Below the pieces are notes generated by a model. That model ran no database searches. It saw only the letters and a list, made by a program, of their open reading frames with translations, and was not told the DNA's origin. A stretch of DNA of 64,000 nt, taken from NCBI RefSeq assembly GCF_002288525.1, contig NZ_CP023068.1, forward strand, positions 744,001 through 808,000. The letters are read 5' to 3'. The stretch comes from Sinorhizobium sojae CCBAU 05684 (GTDB lineage Bacteria > Pseudomonadota > Alphaproteobacteria > Rhizobiales > Rhizobiaceae). This document shows positions 46,684 to 56,091 of the stretch, in pieces. Each line of letters starts with the position of its first letter. The first letter of the stretch is position 1. A program made the translations under genes and the position numbers.

Positions 46684-47104
46684 ACCTCACGGTTGATTGG
46701 CAACACCATAAGGACAAAAAGAAAAACTCACGTAAAGCAGCAAGGAATACGTATGGTATTACTCAGATGTGCAATTTGTTTAAAATTTTAAATAATGTTT
46801 ATATTACTAACACGGATGTTTCATCCGTAAAAATCCATAGGTTGGCGAGGAAAATCCAGGAAGCACTATGAGCTTACTATTAATCGGAAGCACTGCGTGG
46901 GTGCGTTAGCGATCTGTGTTCCTCGTGTTGGCGGGGTGCGGGGTCGAGAAGGCATATGGGACTATGCTTTTGTGCCATTCAAAAAAGAAATAATCCTGAA
47001 TGGCATATTATATTATGTGGTACTCCCGTCCTAACGTTTTCCTAAGAATTGCTTTCAAAGGGACCTTATGCTTTACGTTCTTTTAATTCTTGGGGGACGT
47101 ATCC
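46684..47104 (+). promoter_or_regulatory. AT-rich control region between lapG-like and adhesin genes
   Basis: These 421 bp are clearly AT-richer than the flanks and hold no gene I can support. Two dyads stand out: ACGGATG-TTT-CATCCGT (46812-46828), and TGCCATTCA (46973-46981) pairing with TGAATGGCA (46997-47005) across 15 bases. The second lies about 100 bp before the adhesin start and could be an operator or a leader hairpin. Promoters for both divergent genes must be here. Confidence 0.55.
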
Positions 47105-49867
47105 ATGGCAACCGAAGGTTTCTCTCTTTCAGCCGGTGCAAGGGCTCTGACGGCAGGCAATGAGGCAGTGCATGACGATATCGTCGGGAAGGGCGGGCGC
47201 CTCGTCGCGCAAGCAGGTGATCCGTCTGAGCCGCTGCTCCTCGATCCGGCCACCGGCGGGCCGGCCGATGACAGCGGAGCGGCGGCACCCATTGCAGAGA
47301 TGCCCGAGAGCGTCAAAGCGGATGCCGACAATGTCGTGCGGCTCGCGGCCGGCATCTCCCTCGAAAACATCAAGGTCGTCGGTAACGACATTGTGCTGGA
47401 GCAGCCCGGCGGGGCCGAAATCAGAATTGAAAATGCGGCGCTGAATATCCCGACCTTCGTGATTGGCGATGCGGAGATCCCGCGGGAAACGCTGGTGGCG
47501 GTCCTCGAAGGCAACGGCATCAACATTGCGGCTGGACCCGACGGAACCATCAGCGTGGTTTCGGGTCAGAGCAGCGGCGGTAATTTCTCTGAAGCTTCCG
47601 GCGGTATCGGCGATGCGGGGCCGGCGATTTCTTTGCTCGATCCGACGGAGCTGCAGTTTGGCACCACGCCGCAGGAGGAAATACTGCTTGCGCTGCTCGA
47701 CGCGAATGACACCCCAATTTTAGCCCTTACCGCGGACGGCGCCGTCACCGAAGACGAGGACGTCGCCGTCGACGGCAGCGGCAATCTGACGACGAGCGGC
47801 ACGATCACGCTTGCCGACGTCGATACGAACGAGACGCTGACGGTGACGAATGCGCCGACCGGGCAGCCGAGCTGGAGCGGCGGGTCGCTGACGCAGACGC
47901 AGGCCGACACGCTGCTGGCCGGCTTCACGGCGACCGCGACCGGCTGGAACTACCAGGTGCCGAACGCACTGGTGCAGTTCCTCGATGCCGGCGAGACGAT
48001 CACGCTGAGCTTCGAGGTGACGGTGACCGACGACGACGGCGCCACCGACACCCAGACGGTGACGATCACCATCAACGGCACCAACGACGCGCCGGTGATC
48101 GAGGCGACGGCAACGGGAGCGGTGACCGAGGACCTCGCCGTCGACGGCAGCGGCAATCTGACGACGAGCGGCACGATCACGCTTGCCGACGTCGATACGA
48201 ACGAGACGCTGACGGTGACGAATGCGCCGACCGGGCAGCCGAGCTGGAGCGGCGGGTCGCTGACGCAGACGCAGGCCGACACGCTGCTGGCCGGCTTCAC
48301 GGCGACCGCGACCGGCTGGAACTACCAGGTGCCGAACGCACTGGTGCAGTTCCTCGATGCCGGCGAGACGATCACGCTGAGCTTCGAGGTGACGGTGACC
48401 GACGACGACGGCGCCACCGACACCCAGACGGTGACGATCACCATCAACGGCACCAACGACGCGCCGGTGATCGAGGCGACGGCAACGGGAGCGGTGACCG
48501 AGGACCTCGCCGTCGACGGCAGCGGCAATCTGACGACGAGCGGCACGATCACGCTTGCCGACGTCGATACGAACGAGACGCTGACGGTGACGAATGCGCC
48601 GACCGGGCAGCCGAGCTGGAGCGGCGGGTCGCTGACGCAGACGCAGGCCGACACGCTGCTGGCCGGCTTCACGGCGACCGCGACCGGCTGGAACTACCAG
48701 GTGCCGAACGCACTGGTGCAGTTCCTCGATGCCGGCGAGACGATCACGCTGAGCTTCGAGGTGACGGTGACCGACGACGACGGCGCCACCGACACCCAGA
48801 CGGTGACGATCACCATCAACGGCACCAACGACGCGCCGGTGATCGAGGCGACGGCAACGGGAGCGGTGACCGAGGACCTCGCCGTCGACGGCAGCGGCAA
48901 TCTGACGACGAGCGGCACGATCACGCTTGCCGACGTCGATACGAACGAGACGCTGACGGTGACGAATGCGCCGACCGGGCAGCCGAGCTGGAGCGGCGGG
49001 TCGCTGACGCAGACGCAGGCCGACACGCTGCTGGCCGGCTTCACGGCGACCGCGACCGGCTGGAACTACCAGGTGCCGAACGCACTGGTGCAGTTCCTCG
49101 ATGCCGGCGAGACGATCACGCTGAGCTTCGAGGTGACGGTGACCGACGACGACGGCGCCACCGACACCCAGACGGTGACGATCACCATCAACGGCACCAA
49201 CGACGCGCCGGTGATCGAGGCGACGGCAACGGGAGCGGTGACCGAGGACCTCGCCGTCGACGGCAGCGGCAATCTGACGACGAGCGGCACGATCACGCTT
49301 GCCGACGTCGATACGAACGAGACGCTGACGGTGACGAATGCGCCGACCGGGCAGCCGAGCTGGAGCGGCGGGTCGCTGACGCAGACGCAGGCCGACACGC
49401 TGCTGGCCGGCTTCACGGCGACCGCGACGGGCTGGAACTACCAGGTGCCGAACGCACTGGTGCAGTTCCTCGATGCCGGCGAGACGATCACGCTGAGCTT
49501 CGAGGTGACGGTGACCGACGACGACGGCGCCACCGACACCCAGACGGTGACGATCACCATCAACGGCACCAACGACGCGCCGGTGATCGAGGCGACGGCA
49601 ACGGGAGCGGTGACCGAGGACCTCGCCGTCGACGGCAGCGGCAATCTGACGACGAGCGGCACGATCACGCTTGCCGACGTCGATACGAACGAGACGCTGA
49701 CGGTGACGAATGCGCCGACCGGGCAGCCGAGCTGGAGCGGCGGGTCGCTGACGCAGACGCAGGCCGACACGCTGCTGGCCGGCTTCACGGCGACCGCGAC
49801 GGCTGGAACTACCAGGTGCCGAACGCACTGGTGCAGTTCCTCGATGCCGGCGAGACGATCACGCTGA
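47105..49867 (+). CDS. Giant type I secreted repeat adhesin, 5' part up to the frameshift
   Basis: Translation from the ATG at 47105 (TTGGGGGAC before it) gives a LapA-like N-terminal module (1-205). That module includes VVRLAAGISLENIKVVGND and a NIPTFVIGDAEIPRETLVAVL region, a predicted retention domain with candidate LapG sites LAAG (80-83) and IAAG (141-144). Residue 221 starts the 124-residue VCBS/cadherin-like repeats (AVDGSGNLTTSGTITLADVD... NGTNDAPVIEATATGAVTED). In unit 6 one base is missing at 49800/49801, so the frame shifts and stops at 49867. Adding one base restores a single frame of 2,359 residues to 54183. As read, this part is exported poorly or not at all, because the secretion signal is lost. 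Confidence 0.85.
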   Translation: MATEGFSLSAGARALTAGNEAVHDDIVGKGGRLVAQAGDPSEPLLLDPATGGPADDSGAAAPIAEMPESVKADADNVVRLAAGISLENIKVVGNDIVLEQPGGAEIRIENAALNIPTFVIGDAEIPRETLVAVLEGNGINIAAGPDGTISVVSGQSSGGNFSEASGGIGDAGPAISLLDPTELQFGTTPQEEILLALLDANDTPILALTADGAVTEDEDVAVDGSGNLTTSGTITLADVDTNETLTVTNAPTGQPSWSGGSLTQTQADTLLAGFTATATGWNYQVPNALVQFLDAGETITLSFEVTVTDDDGATDTQTVTITINGTNDAPVIEATATGAVTEDLAVDGSGNLTTSGTITLADVDTNETLTVTNAPTGQPSWSGGSLTQTQADTLLAGFTATATGWNYQVPNALVQFLDAGETITLSFEVTVTDDDGATDTQTVTITINGTNDAPVIEATATGAVTEDLAVDGSGNLTTSGTITLADVDTNETLTVTNAPTGQPSWSGGSLTQTQADTLLAGFTATATGWNYQVPNALVQFLDAGETITLSFEVTVTDDDGATDTQTVTITINGTNDAPVIEATATGAVTEDLAVDGSGNLTTSGTITLADVDTNETLTVTNAPTGQPSWSGGSLTQTQADTLLAGFTATATGWNYQVPNALVQFLDAGETITLSFEVTVTDDDGATDTQTVTITINGTNDAPVIEATATGAVTEDLAVDGSGNLTTSGTITLADVDTNETLTVTNAPTGQPSWSGGSLTQTQADTLLAGFTATATGWNYQVPNALVQFLDAGETITLSFEVTVTDDDGATDTQTVTITINGTNDAPVIEATATGAVTEDLAVDGSGNLTTSGTITLADVDTNETLTVTNAPTGQPSWSGGSLTQTQADTLLAGFTATATAGTTRCRTHWCSSSMPARRSR

Positions 49868-52559
49868 GCTTCGAGGTGACGGTGACCGACGACGACGGCG
49901 CCACCGACACCCAGACGGTGACGATCACCATCAACGGCACCAACGACGCGCCGGTGATCGAGGCGACGGCAACGGGAGCGGTGACCGAGGACCTCGCCGT
50001 CGACGGCAGCGGCAATCTGACGACGAGCGGCACGATCACGCTTGCCGACGTCGATACGAACGAGACGCTGACGGTGACGAATGCGCCGACCGGGCAGCCG
50101 AGCTGGAGCGGCGGGTCGCTGACGCAGACGCAGGCCGACACGCTGCTGGCCGGCTTCACGGCGACCGCGACCGGCTGGAACTACCAGGTGCCGAACGCAC
50201 TGGTGCAGTTCCTCGATGCCGGCGAGACGATCACGCTGAGCTTCGAGGTGACGGTGACCGACGACGACGGCGCCACCGACACCCAGACGGTGACGATCAC
50301 CATCAACGGCACCAACGACGCGCCGGTGATCGAGGCGACGGCAACGGGAGCGGTGACCGAGGACCTCGCCGTCGACGGCAGCGGCAATCTGACGACGAGC
50401 GGCACGATCACGCTTGCCGACGTCGATACGAACGAGACGCTGACGGTGACGAATGCGCCGACCGGGCAGCCGAGCTGGAGCGGCGGGTCGCTGACGCAGA
50501 CGCAGGCCGACACGCTGCTGGCCGGCTTCACGGCGACCGCGACCGGCTGGAACTACCAGGTGCCGAACGCACTGGTGCAGTTCCTCGATGCCGGCGAGAC
50601 GATCACGCTGAGCTTCGAGGTGACGGTGACCGACGACGACGGCGCCACCGACACCCAGACGGTGACGATCACCATCAACGGCACCAACGACGCGCCGGTG
50701 ATCGAGGCGACGGCAACGGGAGCGGTGACCGAGGACCTCGCCGTCGACGGCAGCGGCAATCTGACGACGAGCGGCACGATCACGCTTGCCGACGTCGATA
50801 CGAACGAGACGCTGACGGTGACGAATGCGCCGACCGGGCAGCCGAGCTGGAGCGGCGGGTCGCTGACGCAGACGCAGGCCGACACGCTGCTGGCCGGCTT
50901 CACGGCGACCGCGACCGGCTGGAACTACCAGGTGCCGAACGCACTGGTGCAGTTCCTCGATGCCGGCGAGACGATCACGCTGAGCTTCGAGGTGACGGTG
51001 ACCGACGACGACGGCGCCACCGACACCCAGACGGTGACGATCACCATCAACGGCACCAACGACGCGCCGGTGATCGAGGCGACGGCAACGGGAGCGGTGA
51101 CCGAGGACCTCGCCGTCGACGGCAGCGGCAATCTGACGACGAGCGGCACGATCACGCTTGCCGACGTCGATACGAACGAGACGCTGACGGTGACGAATGC
51201 GCCGACCGGGCAGCCGAGCTGGAGCGGCGGGTCGCTGACGCAGACGCAGGCCGACACGCTGCTGGCCGGCTTCACGGCGACCGCGACCGGCTGGAACTAC
51301 CAGGTGCCGAACGCACTGGTGCAGTTCCTCGATGCCGGCGAGACGATCACGCTGAGCTTCGAGGTGACGGTGACCGACGACGACGGCGCCACCGACACCC
51401 AGACGGTGACGATCACCATCAACGGCACCAACGACGCGCCGGTGATCGAGGCGACGGCAACGGGAGCGGTGACCGAGGACCTCGCCGTCGACGGCAGCGG
51501 CAATCTGACGACGAGCGGCACGATCACGCTTGCCGACGTCGATACGAACGAGACGCTGACGGTGACGAATGCGCCGACCGGGCAGCCGAGCTGGAGCGGC
51601 GGGTCGCTGACGCAGACGCAGGCCGACACGCTGCTGGCCGGCTTCACGGCGACCGCGACCGGCTGGAACTACCAGGTGCCGAACGCACTGGTGCAGTTCC
51701 TCGATGCCGGCGAGACGATCACGCTGAGCTTCGAGGTGACGGTGACCGACGACGACGGCGCCACCGACACCCAGACGGTGACGATCACCATCAACGGCAC
51801 CAACGACGCGCCGGTGATCGAGGCGACGGCAACGGGAGCGGTGACCGAGGACCTCGCCGTCGACGGCAGCGGCAATCTGACGACGAGCGGCACGATCACG
51901 CTTGCCGACGTCGATACGAACGAGACGCTGACGGTGACGAATGCGCCGACCGGGCAGCCGAGCTGGAGCGGCGGGTCGCTGACGCAGACGCAGGCCGACA
52001 CGCTGCTGGCCGGCTTCACGGCGACCGCGACCGGCTGGAACTACCAGGTGCCGAACGCACTGGTGCAGTTCCTCGATGCCGGCGAGACGATCACGCTGAG
52101 CTTCGAGGTGACGGTGACCGACGACGACGGCGCCACCGACACCCAGACGGTGACGATCACCATCAACGGCACCAACGACGCGCCGGTGATCGAGGCGACG
52201 GCAACGGGAGCGGTGACCGAGGACCTCGCCGTCGACGGCAGCGGCAATCTGACGACGAGCGGCACGATCACGCTTGCCGACGTCGATACGAACGAGACGC
52301 TGACGGTGACGAATGCGCCGACCGGGCAGCCGAGCTGGAGCGGCGGGTCGCTGACGCAGACGCAGGCCGACACGCTGCTGGCCGGCTTCACGGCGACCGC
52401 GACCGGCTGGAACTACCAGGTGCCGAACGCACTGGTGCAGTTCCTCGATGCCGGCGAGACGATCACGCTGAGCTTCGAGGTGACGGTGACCGACGACGAC
52501 GGCGCCACCGACACCCAGACGGTGACGATCACCATCAACGGCACCAACGACGCGCCGGT
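47765..52559 (+). repeat. Thirteen tandem 372-bp coding repeats (124-aa VCBS-like units)
   Basis: Unit starts (GCCGTCGACGGC) lie at 47765, 48137, 48509, 48881, 49253, 49625, 49996, 50368, 50740, 51112, 51484, 51856 and 52228. Spacing is always 372 except unit 6 (371). By eye the units are identical in DNA apart from edge differences in the first and last, one base in unit 5 (GCGACGGGCTGG instead of GCGACCGGCTGG) and the deletion at that same site in unit 6. Unit 13 is shortened at its end. Such homogeneity means recent expansion or gene conversion, and copy number may vary. Confidence 0.95.
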
Positions 52560-54183
52560 TGTCGCAAGTTCCTGCGTCTGGCTGCCGAGCGATCCGGCGC
52601 AACAGGGTTCGGAATATGCGAGCGGCTATCCGCTCATGGTCTCGACGCCAACCGACGTCGATGGCGAGAACGTGATCGTGACCGCCACGAACTCGCCGAG
52701 CGGCGTCTACTATTTTGATGGATCAAATTACGTCGCCGTTACCGCAAATACGGTCCTCTACGACCCGGCGAATGGGATCAACCTCCTTGACAATTTAATT
52801 TATCGACCGACCTCAGCCATAAACGACACACCTTCCGTCTCTCTGAACTTGAGCGCGAGCGATGGTTCTCAGTCGACCGCCTATTCGGTGACGATCAACG
52901 AGGTTGCGCCTACAACTGTTCCGGGTCCTGTTGGGACGATCTCTGACAACAGCGGACCGTTGACATCTGGTCGTAATGCAAGCGCCAGCGCTGAGCTCGG
53001 GTCGTCCTTTGCTTCTGCAATCACTGCGGATCCATCTGACGGTTCGCTCACCCTTCTCACGAATTTTCAGGAGTGGTCGAGAAAAGGGCTGAATGATTCA
53101 ACGGGCACCTATGCAACGGTGAATAGCCAGGATCAGAATGGCGATTTTCTGGAGAAGCAAGTCAACGTCTTTGTTTACGTCGATGGAGTGAAGTTTCAGG
53201 TGGTAGTCGCAAACGATGCCAATCCTGACAATTGGACGTTCGATGGCACGACCGGGCTTATGAAAACGGAAGTCGATTTTGATTTCATAATTAACACATC
53301 CGATCCTTCGCAGACTTTGGCTCAGTACCTTTCAATTCCAGGAAACGAGCCGCAGGCATCCGATGTCTGGAGTGTCGAGTATGACGATACCAAGGGAGGC
53401 AACGAGCAGGCGCGCTACTTCAAGTTTGAGTTCTCGAAGTTCGACCCCGGCGACCCGGGCATTGTCGTCGTCGGCGACGACACGAAATCCAACCTCATCT
53501 ACGGCACCTCGGGCGCCGACAATCTTACAGGCGGCGCTCTCGACGATACCATCATCGGGCGCGACGGCAATGACGTGATCAATGGCGGCGGCGGTAGCGA
53601 CACGCTACGCGGCGGCTCCGGCAACGATACAATCGACGGCGGGGCTGGGGTTGACCTTCTCGATCTGTCGGATGCCTCCGCGGGCGTTACCTTCTCCCTC
53701 GTACAGTCGTCGGGAAATACAGTGGCGGATCTGACTGCCGTCGGTCTGGGTGTCGATACCTATCGCAATGTCGAAGGGCTAATCGGATCGGACTACAACG
53801 ACACGCTCATCGGCAGTGCCTTTGACGACAAACTCTACGCCGGCGCGGGTTCGGACACACTCACTGGTGGCGCCGGCGCCGATATCTTCGTGATAGCCGA
53901 TGACGAGTTGCAACTCGGCATCGATGATGTCATCACGGATTATGATGCCGCTGAAGGCGACGTGGTCGATTTGTCTGCGCTGCTTGGCGAGTTGGCATCC
54001 GGCACGTTGGATCAGCATGTTCAGGTCGTGCAGGACGGCGCGAATGCCAACCTGCAGGTCGATACCGACGGCGGCGGGGACACCTGGCAGACCGTGGCTG
54101 TGCTCGAAAACTTCTCGGTGAGCGACGAAGTCGTGAAGATACTCTTCAACGAGAGCGGCACCAAGACCACAGGCGAGGTTTGA
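49816..54183 (+). CDS. Giant type I secreted repeat adhesin, 3' part with RTX and secretion signal
   Basis: This frame opens inside unit 6 only because of the deletion; the GTG at 49816 is not a credible start, so the part is probably untranslated unless the frame is restored. It holds the rest of the repeats to 52559 and a further Ig-like region (VASSCVWLPSDP... to TINEVAP). A domain with EWSRKGLNDSTGTYATVNSQ and a coordinated calcium-type fold follows. RTX repeats (about 53500-53900: GTSGADNLTGGALDDTIIG, RGGSGNDTIDGGAGVD, GAGSDTLTGGAGADIFV) and a T1SS C-terminal module with VVDLSALLGEL and WQTVAVLENF finish the protein. All features match substrates of LapBCE-like exporters. Confidence 0.85.
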   Translation: MPNALVQFLDAGETITLSFEVTVTDDDGATDTQTVTITINGTNDAPVIEATATGAVTEDLAVDGSGNLTTSGTITLADVDTNETLTVTNAPTGQPSWSGGSLTQTQADTLLAGFTATATGWNYQVPNALVQFLDAGETITLSFEVTVTDDDGATDTQTVTITINGTNDAPVIEATATGAVTEDLAVDGSGNLTTSGTITLADVDTNETLTVTNAPTGQPSWSGGSLTQTQADTLLAGFTATATGWNYQVPNALVQFLDAGETITLSFEVTVTDDDGATDTQTVTITINGTNDAPVIEATATGAVTEDLAVDGSGNLTTSGTITLADVDTNETLTVTNAPTGQPSWSGGSLTQTQADTLLAGFTATATGWNYQVPNALVQFLDAGETITLSFEVTVTDDDGATDTQTVTITINGTNDAPVIEATATGAVTEDLAVDGSGNLTTSGTITLADVDTNETLTVTNAPTGQPSWSGGSLTQTQADTLLAGFTATATGWNYQVPNALVQFLDAGETITLSFEVTVTDDDGATDTQTVTITINGTNDAPVIEATATGAVTEDLAVDGSGNLTTSGTITLADVDTNETLTVTNAPTGQPSWSGGSLTQTQADTLLAGFTATATGWNYQVPNALVQFLDAGETITLSFEVTVTDDDGATDTQTVTITINGTNDAPVIEATATGAVTEDLAVDGSGNLTTSGTITLADVDTNETLTVTNAPTGQPSWSGGSLTQTQADTLLAGFTATATGWNYQVPNALVQFLDAGETITLSFEVTVTDDDGATDTQTVTITINGTNDAPVIEATATGAVTEDLAVDGSGNLTTSGTITLADVDTNETLTVTNAPTGQPSWSGGSLTQTQADTLLAGFTATATGWNYQVPNALVQFLDAGETITLSFEVTVTDDDGATDTQTVTITINGTNDAPVVASSCVWLPSDPAQQGSEYASGYPLMVSTPTDVDGENVIVTATNSPSGVYYFDGSNYVAVTANTVLYDPANGINLLDNLIYRPTSAINDTPSVSLNLSASDGSQSTAYSVTINEVAPTTVPGPVGTISDNSGPLTSGRNASASAELGSSFASAITADPSDGSLTLLTNFQEWSRKGLNDSTGTYATVNSQDQNGDFLEKQVNVFVYVDGVKFQVVVANDANPDNWTFDGTTGLMKTEVDFDFIINTSDPSQTLAQYLSIPGNEPQASDVWSVEYDDTKGGNEQARYFKFEFSKFDPGDPGIVVVGDDTKSNLIYGTSGADNLTGGALDDTIIGRDGNDVINGGGGSDTLRGGSGNDTIDGGAGVDLLDLSDASAGVTFSLVQSSGNTVADLTAVGLGVDTYRNVEGLIGSDYNDTLIGSAFDDKLYAGAGSDTLTGGAGADIFVIADDELQLGIDDVITDYDAAEGDVVDLSALLGELASGTLDQHVQVVQDGANANLQVDTDGGGDTWQTVAVLENFSVSDEVVKILFNESGTKTTGEV

Positions 54184-54252
54184 CGGCTGTACGCTTTACA
54201 TTCTTCCGGTTCGCGGCAACATGCGCGGGCCGGCTTTCCTGAGGGGGATTCC

Positions 54253-54618
54253 ATGATCAAGAGAATGTTCGCCGCTGCAATGATCGCGTTTTCAGCATCG
54301 GCCAGCCATGCCGCCGATCTCATCGTCGATTACGCGCCGGTCGCCAGGCAGTGCGATACGCTCGCCGCATCGTCGCTAACCGTCGGACAGGAGATTGCTT
54401 TCCTGAAAGGCGAAGTCGTGTCACGCATGGACCGCGCGATCGCGGTCGCCGACGACCCGCGCTGGATTGCTTCCACACGGCCGACATTCGTTTGGGCGTC
54501 CGAAACCAAGGTCGCCTGCGGCAAGGCCTATGGCTACTTGCAATCCGGCTGGCGCGACGGTGATTATCTCGCCAAATGCGATTGCTTCCACGCGAAGATG
54601 CTTCGCTTCATGAATTGA
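54253..54618 (+). CDS. Small secreted protein, function unknown
   Basis: This 121-residue protein has a signal peptide (MIKRMFAAAMIAFSASASHA) and a mature part with four cysteines (QCDTL, VACGKAY, AKCDCFHAKM). The CDC pair near the end resembles a redox or metal site, but no family is recognised. GAGGGGGATTCC precedes the ATG. It lies 69 bp after the adhesin stop and 20 bp before the lipoprotein gene, so it could share their transcript. Confidence 0.72.
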   Translation: MIKRMFAAAMIAFSASASHAADLIVDYAPVARQCDTLAASSLTVGQEIAFLKGEVVSRMDRAIAVADDPRWIASTRPTFVWASETKVACGKAYGYLQSGWRDGDYLAKCDCFHAKMLRFMN

Positions 54619-54638
54619 AGAGAGCCCGCTTGTCCTTC

Positions 54639-55829
54639 ATGAACAGCATTCATCCTGTCCCGAGGGGGCGTGCACGCCACTATGCGGGGAGGGCGCTTGG
54701 CGTCCTGTTGCTTGGCCTCGTGGCGAGCTGCCAGGGCGCTAGCCAGGATGCCATGAGCGTCGAGCCGCCGCAGGCGGCGCAGGCGAGGCGAGCGGCCCTG
54801 AGCAAGCCGAGAGCTCAGGAAACGTTCGGCTCCGGTCCGGTTCGGGTCGGTCTGATCACAGCCCTTCTGGCCTCCGCCGGCGAAAGTCAGCGTGAACGGG
54901 ACATCCGGGACGGTGCGGTGCTTGCCGTGGACGAGCTCGGCAGCGGGCAATTGTCCCTGCAAATAGAGAATACCGATGGCTCGTCTGAGCAGATCCAGGA
55001 GGCGGCAAAGAGGCTTTCGGATCAGGGGGTCAGGCTTGTCGCCGTGTCGGCCGACGTGCGGACGACCGTGGCTCGCGAAGGAGTGCGTGCAAAAGACGTC
55101 CCCATCCTGGTTCTCGGCAGCACGTCGTCGCAGCCCGGGGAGGGAGGATTCTCCTTCATTTCGGACCGTATCGACAGCGCGGTTGAGGGCGCGTCTTACG
55201 CGGCAGCCTCCGGCCGCAAGCGCTTCATTCTTCTGGCGCCTGCGGATATGACCGCTGCGGAACGGCACCGGCTCGACCGCGGCCTTGCCGGCTACGGCAT
55301 CAAGCCCGTGTTGACGGCAGGTGCGGCCTCGGTCCCCGGAGATGCAAGTGCCAGAGCCAAGCTCAAAGACATCGACGCGGTTGTAAGCATCGGCGCCGGG
55401 GAAGCCGAGGTGGGGTCCCTTTCGGCGCTTCGGGCGAATGGTCATCTGGCGGCGAACGCCATCGTCGTCGGAAGTTCACAGTGGACGCCCGCTTCCTACC
55501 GGCTGCCGGAACTCGCGCGGAGCCACCTTTGCCTCTTCGGGCCGGAAAACGGATCGCGGATGACCGCAAGTTTTCGCCAGCGCTACGAGCGGGCAGCCAA
55601 TCTGGATGCGGCTTACGGCTTTGACATCGTCGCGCTCGCGGCCGGCCTCGTGCGTACGCAAGGGGAGAGCGGCATCAACAGACAGGCCCTCTTGTCGCCG
55701 AACGGCTTTCTTGGTGCCGCGGCGGCATTCCGTTTCGAGAAGGACGGATCGGTTCGCCGAACCTGCGCCATCTATCAGCTTGTCGATGGAACGCTGAGCC
55801 TGGCGGATCCGGCACCGCGTTCCTTCTGA
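54639..55829 (+). CDS. Lipoprotein with type I periplasmic-binding fold (penicillin-binding-protein-activator-like)
   Basis: This protein is about 396 residues. The N-terminus is Arg-rich, then LGVLLLGLVASC makes a lipobox (Cys at about 31). The fold is Peripla_BP_6/LpoA-like: VRVGLITALLASAGESQRERDIRDGAVLAV, then VRLVAVSADVRTTVAREG, VPILVLGSTSSQPGEGGFSF and AIVVGSSQWTPAS. Such lipoproteins either sense small molecules or activate peptidoglycan synthases. The start is uncertain: TTG at 54630 has the better-placed GAAGAGAG, ATG at 54639 the better codon. It follows the small secreted protein gene by 20 bp. Confidence 0.72.
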   Translation: MNSIHPVPRGRARHYAGRALGVLLLGLVASCQGASQDAMSVEPPQAAQARRAALSKPRAQETFGSGPVRVGLITALLASAGESQRERDIRDGAVLAVDELGSGQLSLQIENTDGSSEQIQEAAKRLSDQGVRLVAVSADVRTTVAREGVRAKDVPILVLGSTSSQPGEGGFSFISDRIDSAVEGASYAAASGRKRFILLAPADMTAAERHRLDRGLAGYGIKPVLTAGAASVPGDASARAKLKDIDAVVSIGAGEAEVGSLSALRANGHLAANAIVVGSSQWTPASYRLPELARSHLCLFGPENGSRMTASFRQRYERAANLDAAYGFDIVALAAGLVRTQGESGINRQALLSPNGFLGAAAAFRFEKDGSVRRTCAIYQLVDGTLSLADPAPRSF

Positions 55830-56091
55830 CCGCTCCTGAACCAGGTACATTCAAGCGTCTCTGAGAGGTGTTGCAGCGAGCTTGGCATCGCCGCGGGAGC
55901 GAGAGCATTGGCCGGCCTTCCTCGGCTTCCAACCTTCACCGAGCGTGGACAGACGTTTCACGATTACGGCTTGAAGAGAGGTTTTAGGACACGTTTCGTC
56001 GCTCGACGGTGAAATCTGCGCGATTTCTGATGCTAGTGTTGCGGCCATCGCGGGATGGGTGCGTGTCACGGCATAGGACGCAGGGAGGCAC

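Noticed and set aside
47765-52559. Possible CRISPR-like or satellite array
   Set aside because: The 372-bp units are contiguous, in frame and code for VCBS-like domains; there are no short repeats with unique spacers and no cas genes.
49438-52602. Very long open frame on the minus strand across the repeats (over 1,000 codons), and similar minus-strand frames at 47720-49828
   Set aside because: One repeat unit happens to lack stops in those antisense frames, so tandem copies extend them without limit. The composition is Arg/His-rich and low-complexity, and the plus-strand adhesin with domains and secretion signal explains the region.
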